DNA of 64,000 nt from Beta vulgaris subsp. vulgaris (taxonomy: Eukaryota > Streptophyta > Magnoliopsida > Caryophyllales > Amaranthaceae), in assembly GCF_026745355.1 (NCBI RefSeq), contig NC_079203.1, positions 42,933,492 to 42,997,491 of the forward strand, written 5' to 3'. Position numbers and translations under genes: made by a program. Shown one piece after another: positions 49,455 to 60,099 of this stretch; position 1 is the first letter of the stretch; every line of letters begins with the position of its first letter. The notes beneath the pieces were generated by a model that made no database searches, was not told the origin of the DNA, and was given only the letters and a program-made list of their open reading frames with translations.

Positions 49455-50272
49455 ATGAACAGTATAGACGAATTAAAGGGGGAACTGTGCCTTTATCACT
49501 TTGATGAGCATGATTATTCTTCAACTAGTTGGATTCAGAGGATTGAATATCTTGTTAATCCTTTTGGTATTTTCGAGTATGCTCGAAGTTTGAAAACTGA
49601 GGGTAATATCTTTTATAGAAACAGTGACATTAAGTCAGCCATTGAACACTATATTCAAGCCATCAAGTTCTTGTTTTTTGCGGACGTTACTAATGAGGAG
49701 GAAAAGTCTGTGTTTTTAAGCCTAGCTTTATCTATCAATCTAAACTTGGCTGCGTGTTTTATCAAGGAAAAGGATTTTCAGAAAGTGGGTGAGTTGTGCT
49801 CTCTAATTTTAATGTATGAAGCAACCAATGCCAGAGCTTATTTAGGAGAGCTATTGCAACTTTGGAACTTAGCCAACCCGACATAGCGTTAATAGACCTT
49901 ATCCAAGCTCTTAAATTCCACCCAAATAGTGGAGAATTTCAACAAAATTTAAATGAAGTATCATCATTGTTAGGATTGTCTTCAAATTTTGTTGATACTG
50001 CTACTAAAGTAGTCGGAGAGGATGAAGTGTTGAGTAACTCTTCAATGCTTGGAAAGGAGGAGAAAAGGATAAAGGTAGGAGAACAGAACCCCTACCAAGA
50101 TACCACCACTATCAAAGTGGAGAAGAATCAAACCTTCTCACAGAAGGTGAAAATGAATGTTGTTGGAACATATCACAACCTTAAAGATACAAATTCAGTC
50201 TCGGAGTCTACTTCTGTGAAAAAAACGAAATCTACAGGGTCCAATTTCCGATTTTCAAATCGAAAAGCGTAG
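49455..50272 (+). pseudogene. TPR-domain (FKBP-like) pseudogene, intronless
   Basis: The frame opens at 49455 (MNSIDELKGELCLYHFDEHD) and contains tetratricopeptide repeats like those at the C-terminus of plant multidomain FKBP immunophilins (ROF type): SLKTEGNIFYRNSDIKSAIE then HYIQAIKFL, NLNLAACFIKEKDFQKVGEL then CSLIL, and TNARAYL. A one-base shift near 49840 moves the match to another frame, reading RRAIATLELSQPDIALIDLI then QALKFHPNSGEFQ. No FKBP catalytic domain is present. The C-terminal 100 residues are Ser/Lys-rich and unrecognised. No intron interrupts the TPR region, although FKBP genes usually have several, so a retrocopy is likely. Confidence 0.62.
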
Positions 50273-50617
50273 GATACCTATTTGATATACCCCTAATGTA
50301 CAGGGTGATGTCAGCGGGGAGAACTTTGCATTACCTCTGCTCTTCCCAAATCCAAATGATCAGCATCTGAACTTTAAATCCATCACAAAGGATGGATGGC
50401 AGCACGACTATAGATCACCATACACCCATGGAGATGAGACACTCCCCTGTTGAAGGGTATGAGCAGTGGAAACAAACTCCAATTTTAGGACCCGACGTCG
50501 AGGCTACAAGTATGAATTCTCAAAAGTCGTCTTTGCGTCTCTTTGTTAGTACCTCCAAGCACCTCCTTTTGCTCGCCGGCGAAGTCTACTTCACGAGTCA
50601 ACAATCAGTCTACCAGC
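50273..50617 (+). other. Downstream part of retrocopy-like unit
   Basis: An open stretch at 50392-50652 (MEMRHSPVEGYEQWKQTPIL) runs into the hAT-like element and is interrupted by it. It may belong to the TPR unit or to a carrier retroelement. No family recognised. Confidence 0.25.
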
Positions 50618-51764
50618 TAGGGGTGCTTATCGAGCGAGCCGAGCCCGAATAGCACCGGGCTCGGCTCGAGCTCGTTTATAATTTCCCAGGCTCGGCTCGG
50701 CTCGGCTCGTGAGCTCGCCGAGCTTGGAGAGCCGAGCTCGAGCTCGGCTCGTGATGGAAATTTGGGGCTCGAGCTCGGCTCGCGAGCTCGTTTAGGCTCG
50801 GTCGCGAGCTCGTTTAGGCTCGCTCGCTGCGGCGTTCAGGTCGGCTATGAGCTCGCTTAGGCTCGGCTGCGAGCTCGTTTAGGCTCGACTAATGAGCTCG
50901 GCTTGGCTCGAAGATTGGTGAGCTTGTTCACTCACCTCATATGCTTTTATAACTTGATTTCCCTCTTAGCATTGCTAAGATTTCAATGTGGGACTTCATG
51001 GTTTGTTAAAGAAAAACAAACTCACTATCCCCATTTCAATGTGGAACTTTATTTTTGTTTAAGATAAACAAACTCATTCTACATATGCAATATAACTTTG
51101 AATCCTCTTAGCATTGCTAAAATTTAATGTGGGACTCCATGTTTTGTTAAGAAAACAAACTCATTATACCCTTGTTTTGTTTACATATGCTTTTATAACT
51201 TGGAATCCTCCTCATTGTTAAAATTTCAATGTGGGACTCGTTTTGCTAAAGAAAAAATTATCAAATATTTTAAGGATTAAATAATCAACTATTTAAAATT
51301 ATACTTCATTCCCTCTATGAAGAAAATAAAGTATAGTTTTGTTTCCAACCAAGGAGATACAAAATTAAACTTTAAGTTGAAGTAAGGAATATAGTAGCTA
51401 TTTATAAAGAAAATAAGGTTGATCCTTGTTTTCTTAACCAATGTGGGACTTTAGTGCCTAGTGGAGTAGAGGTGAAGTTGGATCACAAATTAAAATATAT
51501 AATTTGTAATCTAAATTAAAATATAAATTAGTATTAAATTTTTTTAATATAAATATTTTTTTAATAAGAATATTTTTTTTAATATAATAATAAACGAGCT
51601 GCTCAGAGCTTTATGAGCCGAGCTTTGCCTAGCTCGGCTCGGCTCGTTTAAGTCTCGAGCCGAGCCGAGCTCGAGCCGAGCTTCAACGAGCCGAGCTTTG
51701 ACCGAGCTTTGACCGAGCCGAGCCCGAGCTGCTCGCGAGCTTGTCAGGCTCATTATCACCCCTA
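50618..51764. mobile_element. hAT-like element with CTCGGCTCG arrays
   Basis: Ends TAGGGGTG and CACCCCTA are flanked by a perfect 8-bp duplication CTACCAGC (50610-50617, 51765-51772). Dense GAGCTCGGCTCG-type repeats fill the outer 270 bp on the left and 170 bp on the right in opposite orientation. The AT-rich middle (50930-51590) repeats TTAGCATTGCTAA and TGTGGGACT motifs. There is no transposase. Confidence 0.85.
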
Positions 51765-51772
51765 CTACCAGC

Positions 51773-52075
51773 AAGATGAAAATATCCTCTCGTTTGCACT
51801 CCAGAATCAACAGACAACATAATACGGTAATAGCGTCGAAGTCCCTCGTTTTCTAACCCTTTGTTTTGCAGGGTGCGTATTGGAGCCAAGAGAAGTCCAT
51901 CCTGCTTCACTGAGGATGTCTGCTATCCTTGTAGGAAGAAATGTTATTCCCCATCCTCCCCTGTTTTAGTAACTAATCTTGTTCATGATGATTTTCTTAT
52001 GTTTGGTTAGTATGGTCTCTAGGTTGTAATTCGGCTTTTATTAATGCAAGTTTTTCTGATGTAAAAAAAAATAAT
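51773..52075 (+). other. Probable 3' end of a retroposed unit
   Basis: This continues the sequence interrupted by the hAT-like element. It ends in a 3'-untranslated-like stretch (GGCTTTTATTAATGCAAG) and an A-run at about 52061-52069, followed by AATAATAT, also found at about 48943-48950. This may be a target duplication of a retroposed unit spanning the TPR pseudogene. Confidence 0.35.
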
Positions 52076-52470
52076 ATAAAAAATGAGTATCAATAAATTT
52101 AGATGGATTGTAATAAGTTCATATAACCTAGTTTTTTTAGGGGCAGTATAAATTTAATTTAACATAATGCGGTGAAAATAATGCATCTTAAAATATAATT
52201 AAATTCAATAATTGAAGCGATGATATATATACCTTAAATCTATGGGACTCAATATACATATTAAAGAAGCAATGATTTCATCAAATAAAAATTAACAAAG
52301 ACAAATTGATACTTTGTATTGTTAAGGTTATATATCAAAAATAATCTTAATATCTCATATTATAGGATTTCCTCCAATTTCTAATTAATGTAGCACTTTA
52401 ATTGTCATGATTTCCAATACACTAATTTAACCTGACGTCTACTCCCTCCGTCCCATAATATAATGTTTAA

Positions 52471-52642
52471 CTAGTTATTAGGCCCGGGCTATGCCACAGG
52501 TAAGAAAATATTTCATTTATTGATATAATACTTTATGATAATAACACTTAATATAACTTAGCCTAGTGGTTAAAACTTTAGTATATGTACTTGAGGTCTC
52601 GAGATCAAACCCTATACTATGCAATTTCTTAATTTTTTTGAT
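52471..52642 (-). mobile_element. Helitron-like 3' end, interrupted
   Basis: On the minus strand it ends with a GGCATAGCCCGGGCC hairpin region, then TAATAACTAG. Its body matches the reverse complement of 47950-48097 closely. It is cut at 52643 by the next element. It lies next to a lone Stowaway-type end (CTCCCTCCGTCCCATAATAT at 52442). Confidence 0.6.
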
Positions 52643-53154
52643 CGGTTTTTTCGCTATATACCCGTGACAATTTTTTTTTTTGCACCTTATACCCTTTCAA
52701 CTTTTTAAATTCACCATATACCCCCCACGTTTCAAAAAATACATCAACATGCCCTTTTGACTAACGGTGTCAGACTTCCGTCAGTCATTAACCCTTAATC
52801 TCCCCTTAAATCCTAATTAATTATCCTAAACCTAACTAATCAAAAATCCTAACCCTAAAACCCATTAGCCCCTACCCACCCCCATCCCCAGCCCACTACC
52901 CCAGCCCTAGCCCACAACCCACCCACTTCCTAATCCACCCTAACCCCTAATCAGCACCACCACCTGACCGAATTTTCGCACCCACCACCACCTGACCAGA
53001 TTTTCGCAGAGCCTCAGCCCACAGCCCACCCACCCCTCCCCCTTCCTTCCTCGTAGCTCCCCTCCCCTTCCGCACCCGCAGCGCATCTCCCCCTCCCTTA
53101 TCCGATTTTCAGCCGGCACTCCACCCCAACCCAGCCGGATTGCGATGCTGCGGG

Positions 53155-53345
53155 ATTTTGCGATGCTGCGCGAAGAGGGGGGAAGGGGATAGGGGATGCG
53201 CGATGACTGGGGAAGGGGAGGGGGGCTGCGCGACGACGGGGGAAGGGGAGGGGGCTGCACAACGACGGGGGAAAAGGAGGGGGCTGCGCTACGACGGGGG
53301 AAGGGGAAGGGGGATGCGCGACGATGGGAGAAGGAAGGGGGGGGC
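53155..53345 (+). repeat. G-rich minisatellite, about 30-bp unit
   Basis: About five variable units of GCTGCGCGACGACGGGGGAA followed by GGGGAGGGG. Runs of four or more G recur at short spacing, so G-quadruplex formation is plausible. Plus-strand frames through it are repetitive and not credible genes. Confidence 0.75.
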
Positions 53346-53367
53346 GGGGTTGCAGGGGAGTGGGGAT

Positions 53368-53530
53368 GGGGTGGTGGTGGTGAGGGGGTGATGTGGCAGT
53401 GGGGGTAAGGTGAGGGGGTGATGTGGCAGTGGGGGTAAGGTGAGGGGGTGATGTGGCAGTGGGGGTAAGTGGTGGAGGTGATGTGGCAGTGGGGGTAAGG
53501 TGAGGGGGTGATGTGGCAGTGGGGGTTAAA
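53368..53530 (+). repeat. G-rich minisatellite, about 33-bp unit
   Basis: Five near-identical units of GGTGATGTGGCAGTGGGGGT followed by AAGGTGAGG. One unit is shortened near 53470. High identity suggests recent expansion. Confidence 0.82.
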
Positions 53531-53559
53531 GTTAGGGTTTAATTTAGGTTAGTTAATTA

Positions 53560-53875
53560 CTACCTCCGTTTCCTAAAGATCTTCCTTGTTACTGTTACTA
53601 CAGATACCAATGAGAATCAAGTTGTGTGGGGTGTGGGGTGGGTAAAGTAGGAGAGAGAAATGGGTTAAGATAAATAAACAAATAAAAAGGGGTTAAAGTA
53701 GGAGAGAGAAAGGGAGTAAAATTGAATTAATAATGTAATGGTGGGCCATATGATAGGGACATGAGAGGGTAAAAAGGGAAAAAAAATTCCAAATAAGGAA
53801 TAAAGTAAAAGAGGGAAGATCTTTTGGATTCGCACTTAAACGGAAAGAGGTAAGATCTTTAGGAAACGGAGGGAG
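53560..53875. mobile_element. Stowaway-like MITE nested in MULE
   Basis: The left end CTACCTCCGTTTCCTAAAGA and reverse complement of the right end CTCCCTCCGTTTCCTAAAGA match almost fully. TA precedes it (53558-53559); the right flank is AA. It is about 316 bp and sits inside the G-rich half. Confidence 0.75.
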
Positions 53876-54046
53876 AAGGATTTAAGGGGAGATTAAGGGT
53901 TAATGACTAACGGAAGTCTAACACCGTTAGTCAAAAGGGCAGGTTGATGTATTTTTTGAAGCGTGGGGGATATATGGTGAATTTGGAAAGTTGAAAGGGT
54001 ATACGGTGCAAAAAAAAATTATCAGGGGTATATGGTGAAAAAACCG

Positions 54047-54610
54047 TATATATTAAATAATCTTTTTTTCCTGCTACTTGCCATATATATTAAACAAGTT
54101 AATAACGGAATTAAATTTGAAATTTCAATAAAATATTAAATTAAGGGGAATGATTTCCTCTTCATACCTATGTGTGAAAAACTCTATTAAAAAAATTTAA
54201 AATGACAATATAAATTGATTGACACGATTAGAAGGAAAAAAAATGAATTTCATATTAATAATTATACTCATAATATTTCAAAACCTAAATGTTGATTATT
54301 TTTCAGTAATCTCTATTATGTAAATCAAACTCTTTTTGACGATTAAACCCGATACACAAATTTTTCCACTTTATTTGAGCACAAACTTCTAGTGTATATA
54401 TCTTTTTCTCGATAATAATATATGTGAATAATGATGAAAAAATAACTAAAAAACCAATGAAGCATTGATTTAAGAAAAATGTAATTAAAAAATTAATAAT
54501 AATTATAATTATATTTTCAAATCAAATTTTTTTTAACATTGATTAATAACTAATGGAGAAAATCAAAAAAGTTAACAGGACATGCACACATAGCGTGCAA
54601 AAAATTCTAG
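54047..54610 (+). mobile_element. Helitron-like 3' portion
   Basis: It ends GCACACATAGCGTGC, then AAAAAATTCTAG before T (CTAG at 54607-54610), the same hairpin and terminus as the element ending 17428. The 5' end is not identified; AT-rich DNA precedes it. Confidence 0.5.
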
Positions 54611-54765
54611 TATTTATGTATTGAAATTTGAAGGCGTGAAAGTTCATATGTTGCAAGTAAATCAAACATATAAAGTATGTAATATAGTATTTTAAGTCAA
54701 AATCCGACATGCATACCTAATTACTATATTTCGCAAATGATCAAATTTAGAAGATTGACATTATA

Positions 54766-54857
54766 CTTCCTCCGTTCCATAATAAGTGAAATACTTCTCC
54801 AAAAAAAGCTCTCACATAAAAGAGAGAAGTGTTTCACTTATTATGAAACGGAGGAAG
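54766..54857. mobile_element. Foldback Stowaway-like MITE, 92 bp
   Basis: The left arm CTTCCTCCGTTCCATAATAA and the reverse complement of the right arm CTTCCTCCGTTTCATAATAA continue matching for about 34 bp, leaving a loop of about 24 bp. TA flanks both sides (54764-54765, 54858-54859). This is a near-perfect hairpin. Confidence 0.85.
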
Positions 54858-55116
54858 TATAAGATAGTTGGGAGGGACGGAGGGCCTAAAACTTTTATGC
54901 CTGGAAAAAACAAAAACATAATCTATCTATACAAATATATTAAAAGGCGTGCGAAAGAAAGCGTATGTGCCACGTGGCGCTCTCCTCAAATTTCTAATGC
55001 AAATGTTTTATGTCTATGTGTACTCAATTTTTAAAAAATGTGTAAGTGCAAGATATCGAACACGTGACCTTTAAAATGAAAAGTAAGAGCTTAACCATGA
55101 ATACACTATTACTTTG

Positions 55117-57229
55117 CGCAAATTAGATCCTACACCGAGGTGTAGGATGAGCATCCTACACCTCGCCCATGTGGCTAGCTTTTGGCAGTATTTTTGAAAG
55201 TGGGCCAGCTTTTTCTCTCTCATCACTTGAAACAATTTTTTTAATGTACAAATGCATATGGTTTGGTGTACAATAATATACGAGTGTACATTTGGGGATT
55301 TTCAGTGATCAAAGCAATGACCATCAGTGTACATTATGATTTTATTGAATTTCGGTATGAGACTATAATTGTACATATTAAATTTCATTATTGAACAAAT
55401 ATCAAACACACCAGTGTACAAAGATTGAAAATTACTCACTTGACATATTTCATACAGTAATTGTACATATTGAATTTCATTAGTGAACAAACATCAACAC
55501 ACCCAGTGTACAAAGATTGCAAATTACTCACTTGACATCAGCTTCAGGAATTGGGTTACTTTCAGCTGGGGGGTTGTCAGTGTACATTTTGATTTTATTA
55601 ATGAACAACCATGAAGCCAAGAACGTACAATGAGGTTGAGTGTGGAAAAGAGAGAGGTGGTGAATTTCTGTATGAGACTGTAATTGTACATATTGAATTT
55701 CATTAGTGAACAAACATCAACACACCAGTGTACAAAGATTGCAAATTACTCACTTGACACAGCTTCAGGAATTGGGTTACTTTCAGGTGGGGGGTTGTCA
55801 TTGTACATTTTGATTTTTTAATGAACAACCACGAAGCCAAGATGATAAGGAGGTTGAGTGTGGAAAAGAGAGAGGTGGTGATTTCTGTATGAGACTGTAA
55901 TTGTACATATTGAATTTATTAGTGAACAAACATCAACACACCAGTGTACAAAGATTGCAAATTACTCACTTGACACCAGCTTCAGGAATTGGGTTACTTT
56001 CAGGTGGGGGGTTGTCATTGTACATTTTGATTTTATTAATGAACAACCACGAAGCCAAGAATGTACAAGGAGGTTGAGTGTGGAAAAGAGAGAGGTGGTG
56101 AATTTCTGTATGAGACTGTAATTGTACATATTGAATTTCATTAGTAAACAAACATCAACACACCAGTGTACAAAGATTGCAAATTACTCACTTGACACCA
56201 GCTTCAGGAATTGGGTTACTTTCAGGTGGGGGGTTGTCATTGTACATTTTGATTTTATTAATGAACAACCATGAAGCCAATAATGTACAAGGAGGTTGAG
56301 TGTGGAAAAGAGAGAGGTGGTGAATTTCTGTATGAGACTGTAATTGTACATATTGAATTTCATTAGTGAACAAACATCAACACACCAGTGTACAAAGATT
56401 GCAAATTACTCACTTGACACCAGCTTCAGGAATTGGGTTACTTTCAGGTGGGGGGTTGTCATTGTACATTTTGATTTTATTAATGAACAACCACGAAGCC
56501 AAGAATGTACAAGGAGGTTGAGTGTGGAAAAGAGATAGGTGGTGAATTTCTGTATGAGACTGTAATTGTACATATTGAATTTCATTAGTGAACAAATCAA
56601 CAACCCAGTGTACAAAGATTGCAAATTACTCACTTGACATCAGCTTCAGGAATTGGGTTACTTTCAGGTGGGGGTTGTCTTGTATATTTTGATTTTTATT
56701 AATGAACACACGAAGCCAAGAATGTACAAGGAGGTTGAGTGTGAAAAAGAGAGAGGTGGTGAATTTCGGTATGAGACTGTAATTGTACATATTGAATTTC
56801 ATTAGTGAACAAACATCAACACACCAGTGTACAAAGATTACAAATTACTAACTTGACATCAGCTTCAGGAATTGGGTTACTTTCAGCTGGGGGGCTGTCA
56901 TTGTACATTTTTATTTTGTTAATGAACACCCACGAAGCCAAGAATGTACAAGGAGGTTGAGTGTGGAAAAGAGAGAAGTGGTGAACAGTATATGGGGGGG
57001 GGATGATGGCGGTTGACATCAAATCAGTTATTAAATGGTGAACAGTAACTGTCAAATCAGTTATTTTTTGAATTTTCGACATGTACACTGAATGTAATGG
57101 GAATGTACATTAGCTGTCAAACCAATTACGTTTTTGCATGTTTAATGGTGCGTTTCATTCTTCTTGCCTTGCGTTTTGGAGTTGGTGTAGGATGCTCATC
57201 CTACACCTTGGTCCAGGATCTACTAATTG
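55117..57229. mobile_element. Mutator-like element with internal tandem array
   Basis: A 9-bp direct repeat ATTACTTTG flanks it (55108-55116, 57230-57238), the size typical of Mutator insertions. The left end CGCAAATTAGATCCTACACC and reverse complement of the right end CAATTAGTAGATCCTGGACC match with a small gap. Both continue into the palindrome GGTGTAGGATGAGCATCCTA, then CACC. The interior is mostly a 222-bp tandem array. There is no transposase. Confidence 0.72.
55437..56990. repeat. Tandem array, about 222-bp unit, about seven copies
   Basis: The landmark ACTTGACAnCAGCTTCAGGA recurs near 55530, 55752, 55969, 56191, 56413, 56633 and 56851. Spacings are about 217-222 bp. A partial unit lies on the left. 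Units share CTTTCAGGTGGGGGGTTGTC and GAGGTTGAGTGTGGAAAAGA. In at least four units the minus strand is open for 61 codons from MFTNEIQYVQLQSHTEIHHL. The 5'-most and 3'-most units have diverged more. Confidence 0.9.
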
Positions 57230-57607
57230 ATTACTTTGTTGTTTACTTTTTCAAATAAAATATGATGAACTCTTTTAATAATTATAAATAACTAAAAAGA
57301 ATTAAACAAATATATACATCTCTAACGCTCTTATTACGTAACTTACAAGAGAATATTGATGTCATATTCTCTTACCACAATTCCTTTTAAGATATTATTT
57401 TCAAGCTCAAAACTTTCAAATTTTTTACTTATCTTGTCATGACGTGAATTTTTCAATTTCTTAATGGACAAAAAATACGAAAAGTAGCAAAATAAATTAT
57501 AAAATTTAAAAATAATAACATATTTGTTTATCGTAACTGACCCCAGGTATCGTCGGGGCAAAAAAAAACTAGTTTGCCTTTATAATATGACTCACTTCAC
57601 TTTCAAC

Positions 57608-58084
57608 TAGAGGTGGCAATAAATCGAAGGTGAGTCAGGCCTCATCCGCCCCATCCATGAACAATCCATCCATCACCCAATTTATCCTTCACCTACATCT
57701 GACCCACCCATTATCCATGGATGAATTGGGTAAAATAAAAAGTATACTAATATATTGTCACATTTTCATAATTAAATTAAAGATTTGGGAATTAAGTGAT
57801 TAATATATTAAAACTTTGATACATCTTTAATATTTATTCTTTTCTCTGACGAAAAATTACATTATAACGCAAATGTTGCAAATAGACTTCAAAGTATTAA
57901 TATTTATAAATATATATATGTATGTAAAATTTTATTTTATATGGATGGTCATATGATGGGATGGATGGACCTTCACCCGGATCTGATCTGGTCCATCATA
58001 TGTTTATCATCCGCTTAAATTCGGGTTTTTGTCCATGTATCTGGATCTATTATCCATTGAATTTGGATGAGATTGCCAGCCGTA
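57608..58084. mobile_element. hAT-like element with CATCCATCC-type arrays
   Basis: Ends TAGAGGTGGCAAT and ATTGCCAGCCGTA are imperfect inverted repeats. The flanks CTTTCAAC and CTCTCACC agree at 6 of 8 positions. Left subterminal CCATCCATGA-type motifs face inverse ATGGATGG-type motifs on the right. It is an older relative of the elements at 50618 and 62293. Confidence 0.6.
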
Positions 58085-58238
58085 CTCTCACCTCTTACAC
58101 AATTACGGAAGTATTAACATGTGTTCGTGACATAAAATTGTTGTAGGAGTATTAAGTTTAAGTTTTTTTGTATACTCATGTTTTAAAGGCATAACCATGG
58201 TAATGAAAGCAAAGTTATTATTTCTATCTTTACTTTTT

Positions 58239-58966
58239 GGCAAAATTGACCTTAAAACCACAAACTATGGCGCGGGTGCACCTGTCACCACACATTTTTA
58301 CTAGTAGCCAAAACACCACATATTATGGGTTTAGGTGCAAAGCGTATCATAAATGACATTGTAGCTCCATTTTCTCGCTGAAAAAGGTGAATCCTCATTA
58401 ATTTAATAATTTCCCCCAATTTCTTCCTTTTCATTGGCATGAACACCATAAAATGTGACTTGTGTGCACATAATAACACAAAACGTTAGTTAGTAGTCTA
58501 AATATCACGAACTATTGGACTTGGTGCAACGCGTATAAAAACTGGTAATGGATGTAAGTTTCTTGGCTAGCTAGTAGCCAAAATTAAAGATGAAAGTGGT
58601 GTTTATAGGAAAAACAGAGAGCTTGAAATGGATGTGAAGTCACTAAAAGCTAAAAACAAGTGCTTGAATTTGCAAAATAAATGCCAAAAAGTTAACCACC
58701 GATATCATTAATGCTACGCGTTATACCAAGTTTGAGAGTTCGTGATATTTTGGCTACTAAGCCAAAGTTTGTGGTGTTACATGCACCCAAGTCATAGTTT
58801 GCCAGAATTTTTTTTTAATAAGGATTCACTGTGTCTGTGGCGAGAAAATGGAGGTTCGATGTCATTTATGATACGTGTTAGTTGGTGTTGTTTCTGTTAC
58901 TAGTCAAAGTTCTTGGTGTTGGGTGCACTAGCGTCATAGTTTGTGGTGTTGAGGTCAATTTTACCC
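58239..58966. mobile_element. Foldback MULE-like element
   Basis: The outer inverted repeats are about 170 bp. The left starts GGCAAAATTGACCTTAAAAC and the right ends GAGGTCAATTTTACCC. A second inverted pair lies inside (about 58490-58560 and 58690-58800), both with ACGCGTAT/AACGCGT and TTTGGCTACT motifs. Most of the 728 bp could fold. No coding capacity. The flanking T-rich sequence makes the target duplication unclear. Confidence 0.65.
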
Positions 58967-60099
58967 TTTTTTTTTTATCTTTGTAAACACTTGTCGAAAA
59001 AAGAGAGTGGAAAAATAGAGTAATAAGTTTGAGACTCATTTTTTACCAATCTTAAACACGAGATGCGTTAAGAACTATTGGGTTCAAGTAAGATTTTAGG
59101 GTCTAAATTCGGCCACATGCAATTTTTTGATATAAGTTTGGATCATAGTAACGTAACTTTAAACCATCGTGTTAATGACGTATAATAATAAATTCATACC
59201 ATCATAAGCCAAAAATGTTCTTCCATTCCATTTCAATTGAACTAAACTAACATAGTCGATATTGCAAAAGTTTGTCTCACAAACCATACATGGTAGAGGC
59301 TAAAAGACTAGTTCACCTCAACACAAATTTCAGCATGAATAATTATAGTAGTTAAGCATGCAACGCACACAAGCTACGTGTTTTTTTTTCAAGAGTAACT
59401 TTTAATAATATATAGATAATTTGAGAACATCAATAGTTGTTGAAATTCTAGATTGACAAAAATATCTATGTATTTACCTCGCTTAATTAAAGACCCACAT
59501 GCTTATGCTTCTTAATCTGGTTAGCATAGCAATTGGGCACACCATCAGATGGAAGTGGTAGTCAAAAGAAAAAGGCACCCACTAATACTATTGTCTATTT
59601 GGAAGGTGAACATTTGCTGTTAAAAAGAGGGATCCATTCGGAGTTACACACCCCCACCAGGCCACCAATGTGCCCTACCAAGTGCCAAATGCTATCTTTT
59701 TACGCGTTTCGGTGTCAAGTCCTTTCTCAATTTTGTGAGTTGCAACGCACGTACTCTTTTGGGTTTTCCCTTTTTTTTTTTCCTCTAAAATGGCAAAAAT
59801 AACTCGCAATCCCTAAACCATTGTTCCACCTAAGGGTGAAATTACGGTGGTGATAATAAATATGACCATGAAAAATATATGTTTCCCAAATGCTCTTTTG
59901 TTTTTGTCATGCATGGTAAAGAGGGATTATAAATAGATCATTGGGAGTTTGGGACGATAAAGGATCATAAGGTGGATGTGATTAGAGATAATATATTTAA
60001 AAAAAAAGACACGTCTCAATTTTGGTCCCAACTAATGTAATGTGGTGATAACATAGTGTTACCATCATTTTTAGATGTATGATAGCATTTATTATGATA
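58967..60099. other. Intergenic, nothing recognised
   Basis: AT-rich. The 89-codon frame at 59533-59802 has no recognised motif. No RNA gene or element ends were identified. Confidence 0.3.

Larger units (their letters stand above)
52643..54046. mobile_element. Long-TIR Mutator-like element, C-rich and G-rich halves
   Basis: About 170 bp at the left (CGGTTTTTTCGCTATATACC onward) is the inverted match of the last 170 bp (GGGGTATATGGTGAAAAAAC, then CG). Both end in a shared TTAAGGGGAGATTAAGGG-type block. Long inverted repeats point to a non-autonomous MULE-like element. No target duplication was found. The left half is C-rich (52860-53110), the right half G-rich with two minisatellites. A Stowaway-like MITE is inserted at 53560-53875. 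Confidence 0.7.
54922..57572 (+). mobile_element. Helitron-like element hosting a MULE
   Basis: It starts TCTATCTATACAAATATATT, then AAAAGGCGTGC, after A. It ends with the hairpin CCCCAGGTATCGTCGGGG, then CAAAAAAAAACTAG before T. The Helitron itself is only about 0.54 kb; the rest is the insertion at 55117-57229. No replicase/helicase is encoded. Confidence 0.68.

Noticed and set aside
53140..53408. Glycine/arginine-rich frames on the plus strand
   Set aside because: They are translations of the G-rich minisatellites in several frames at once, not proteins.
55437..56990. Regular repeat array as a possible CRISPR
   Set aside because: Units of 222 bp are contiguous without unique spacers, in a plant transposon. 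It is a satellite-like array.
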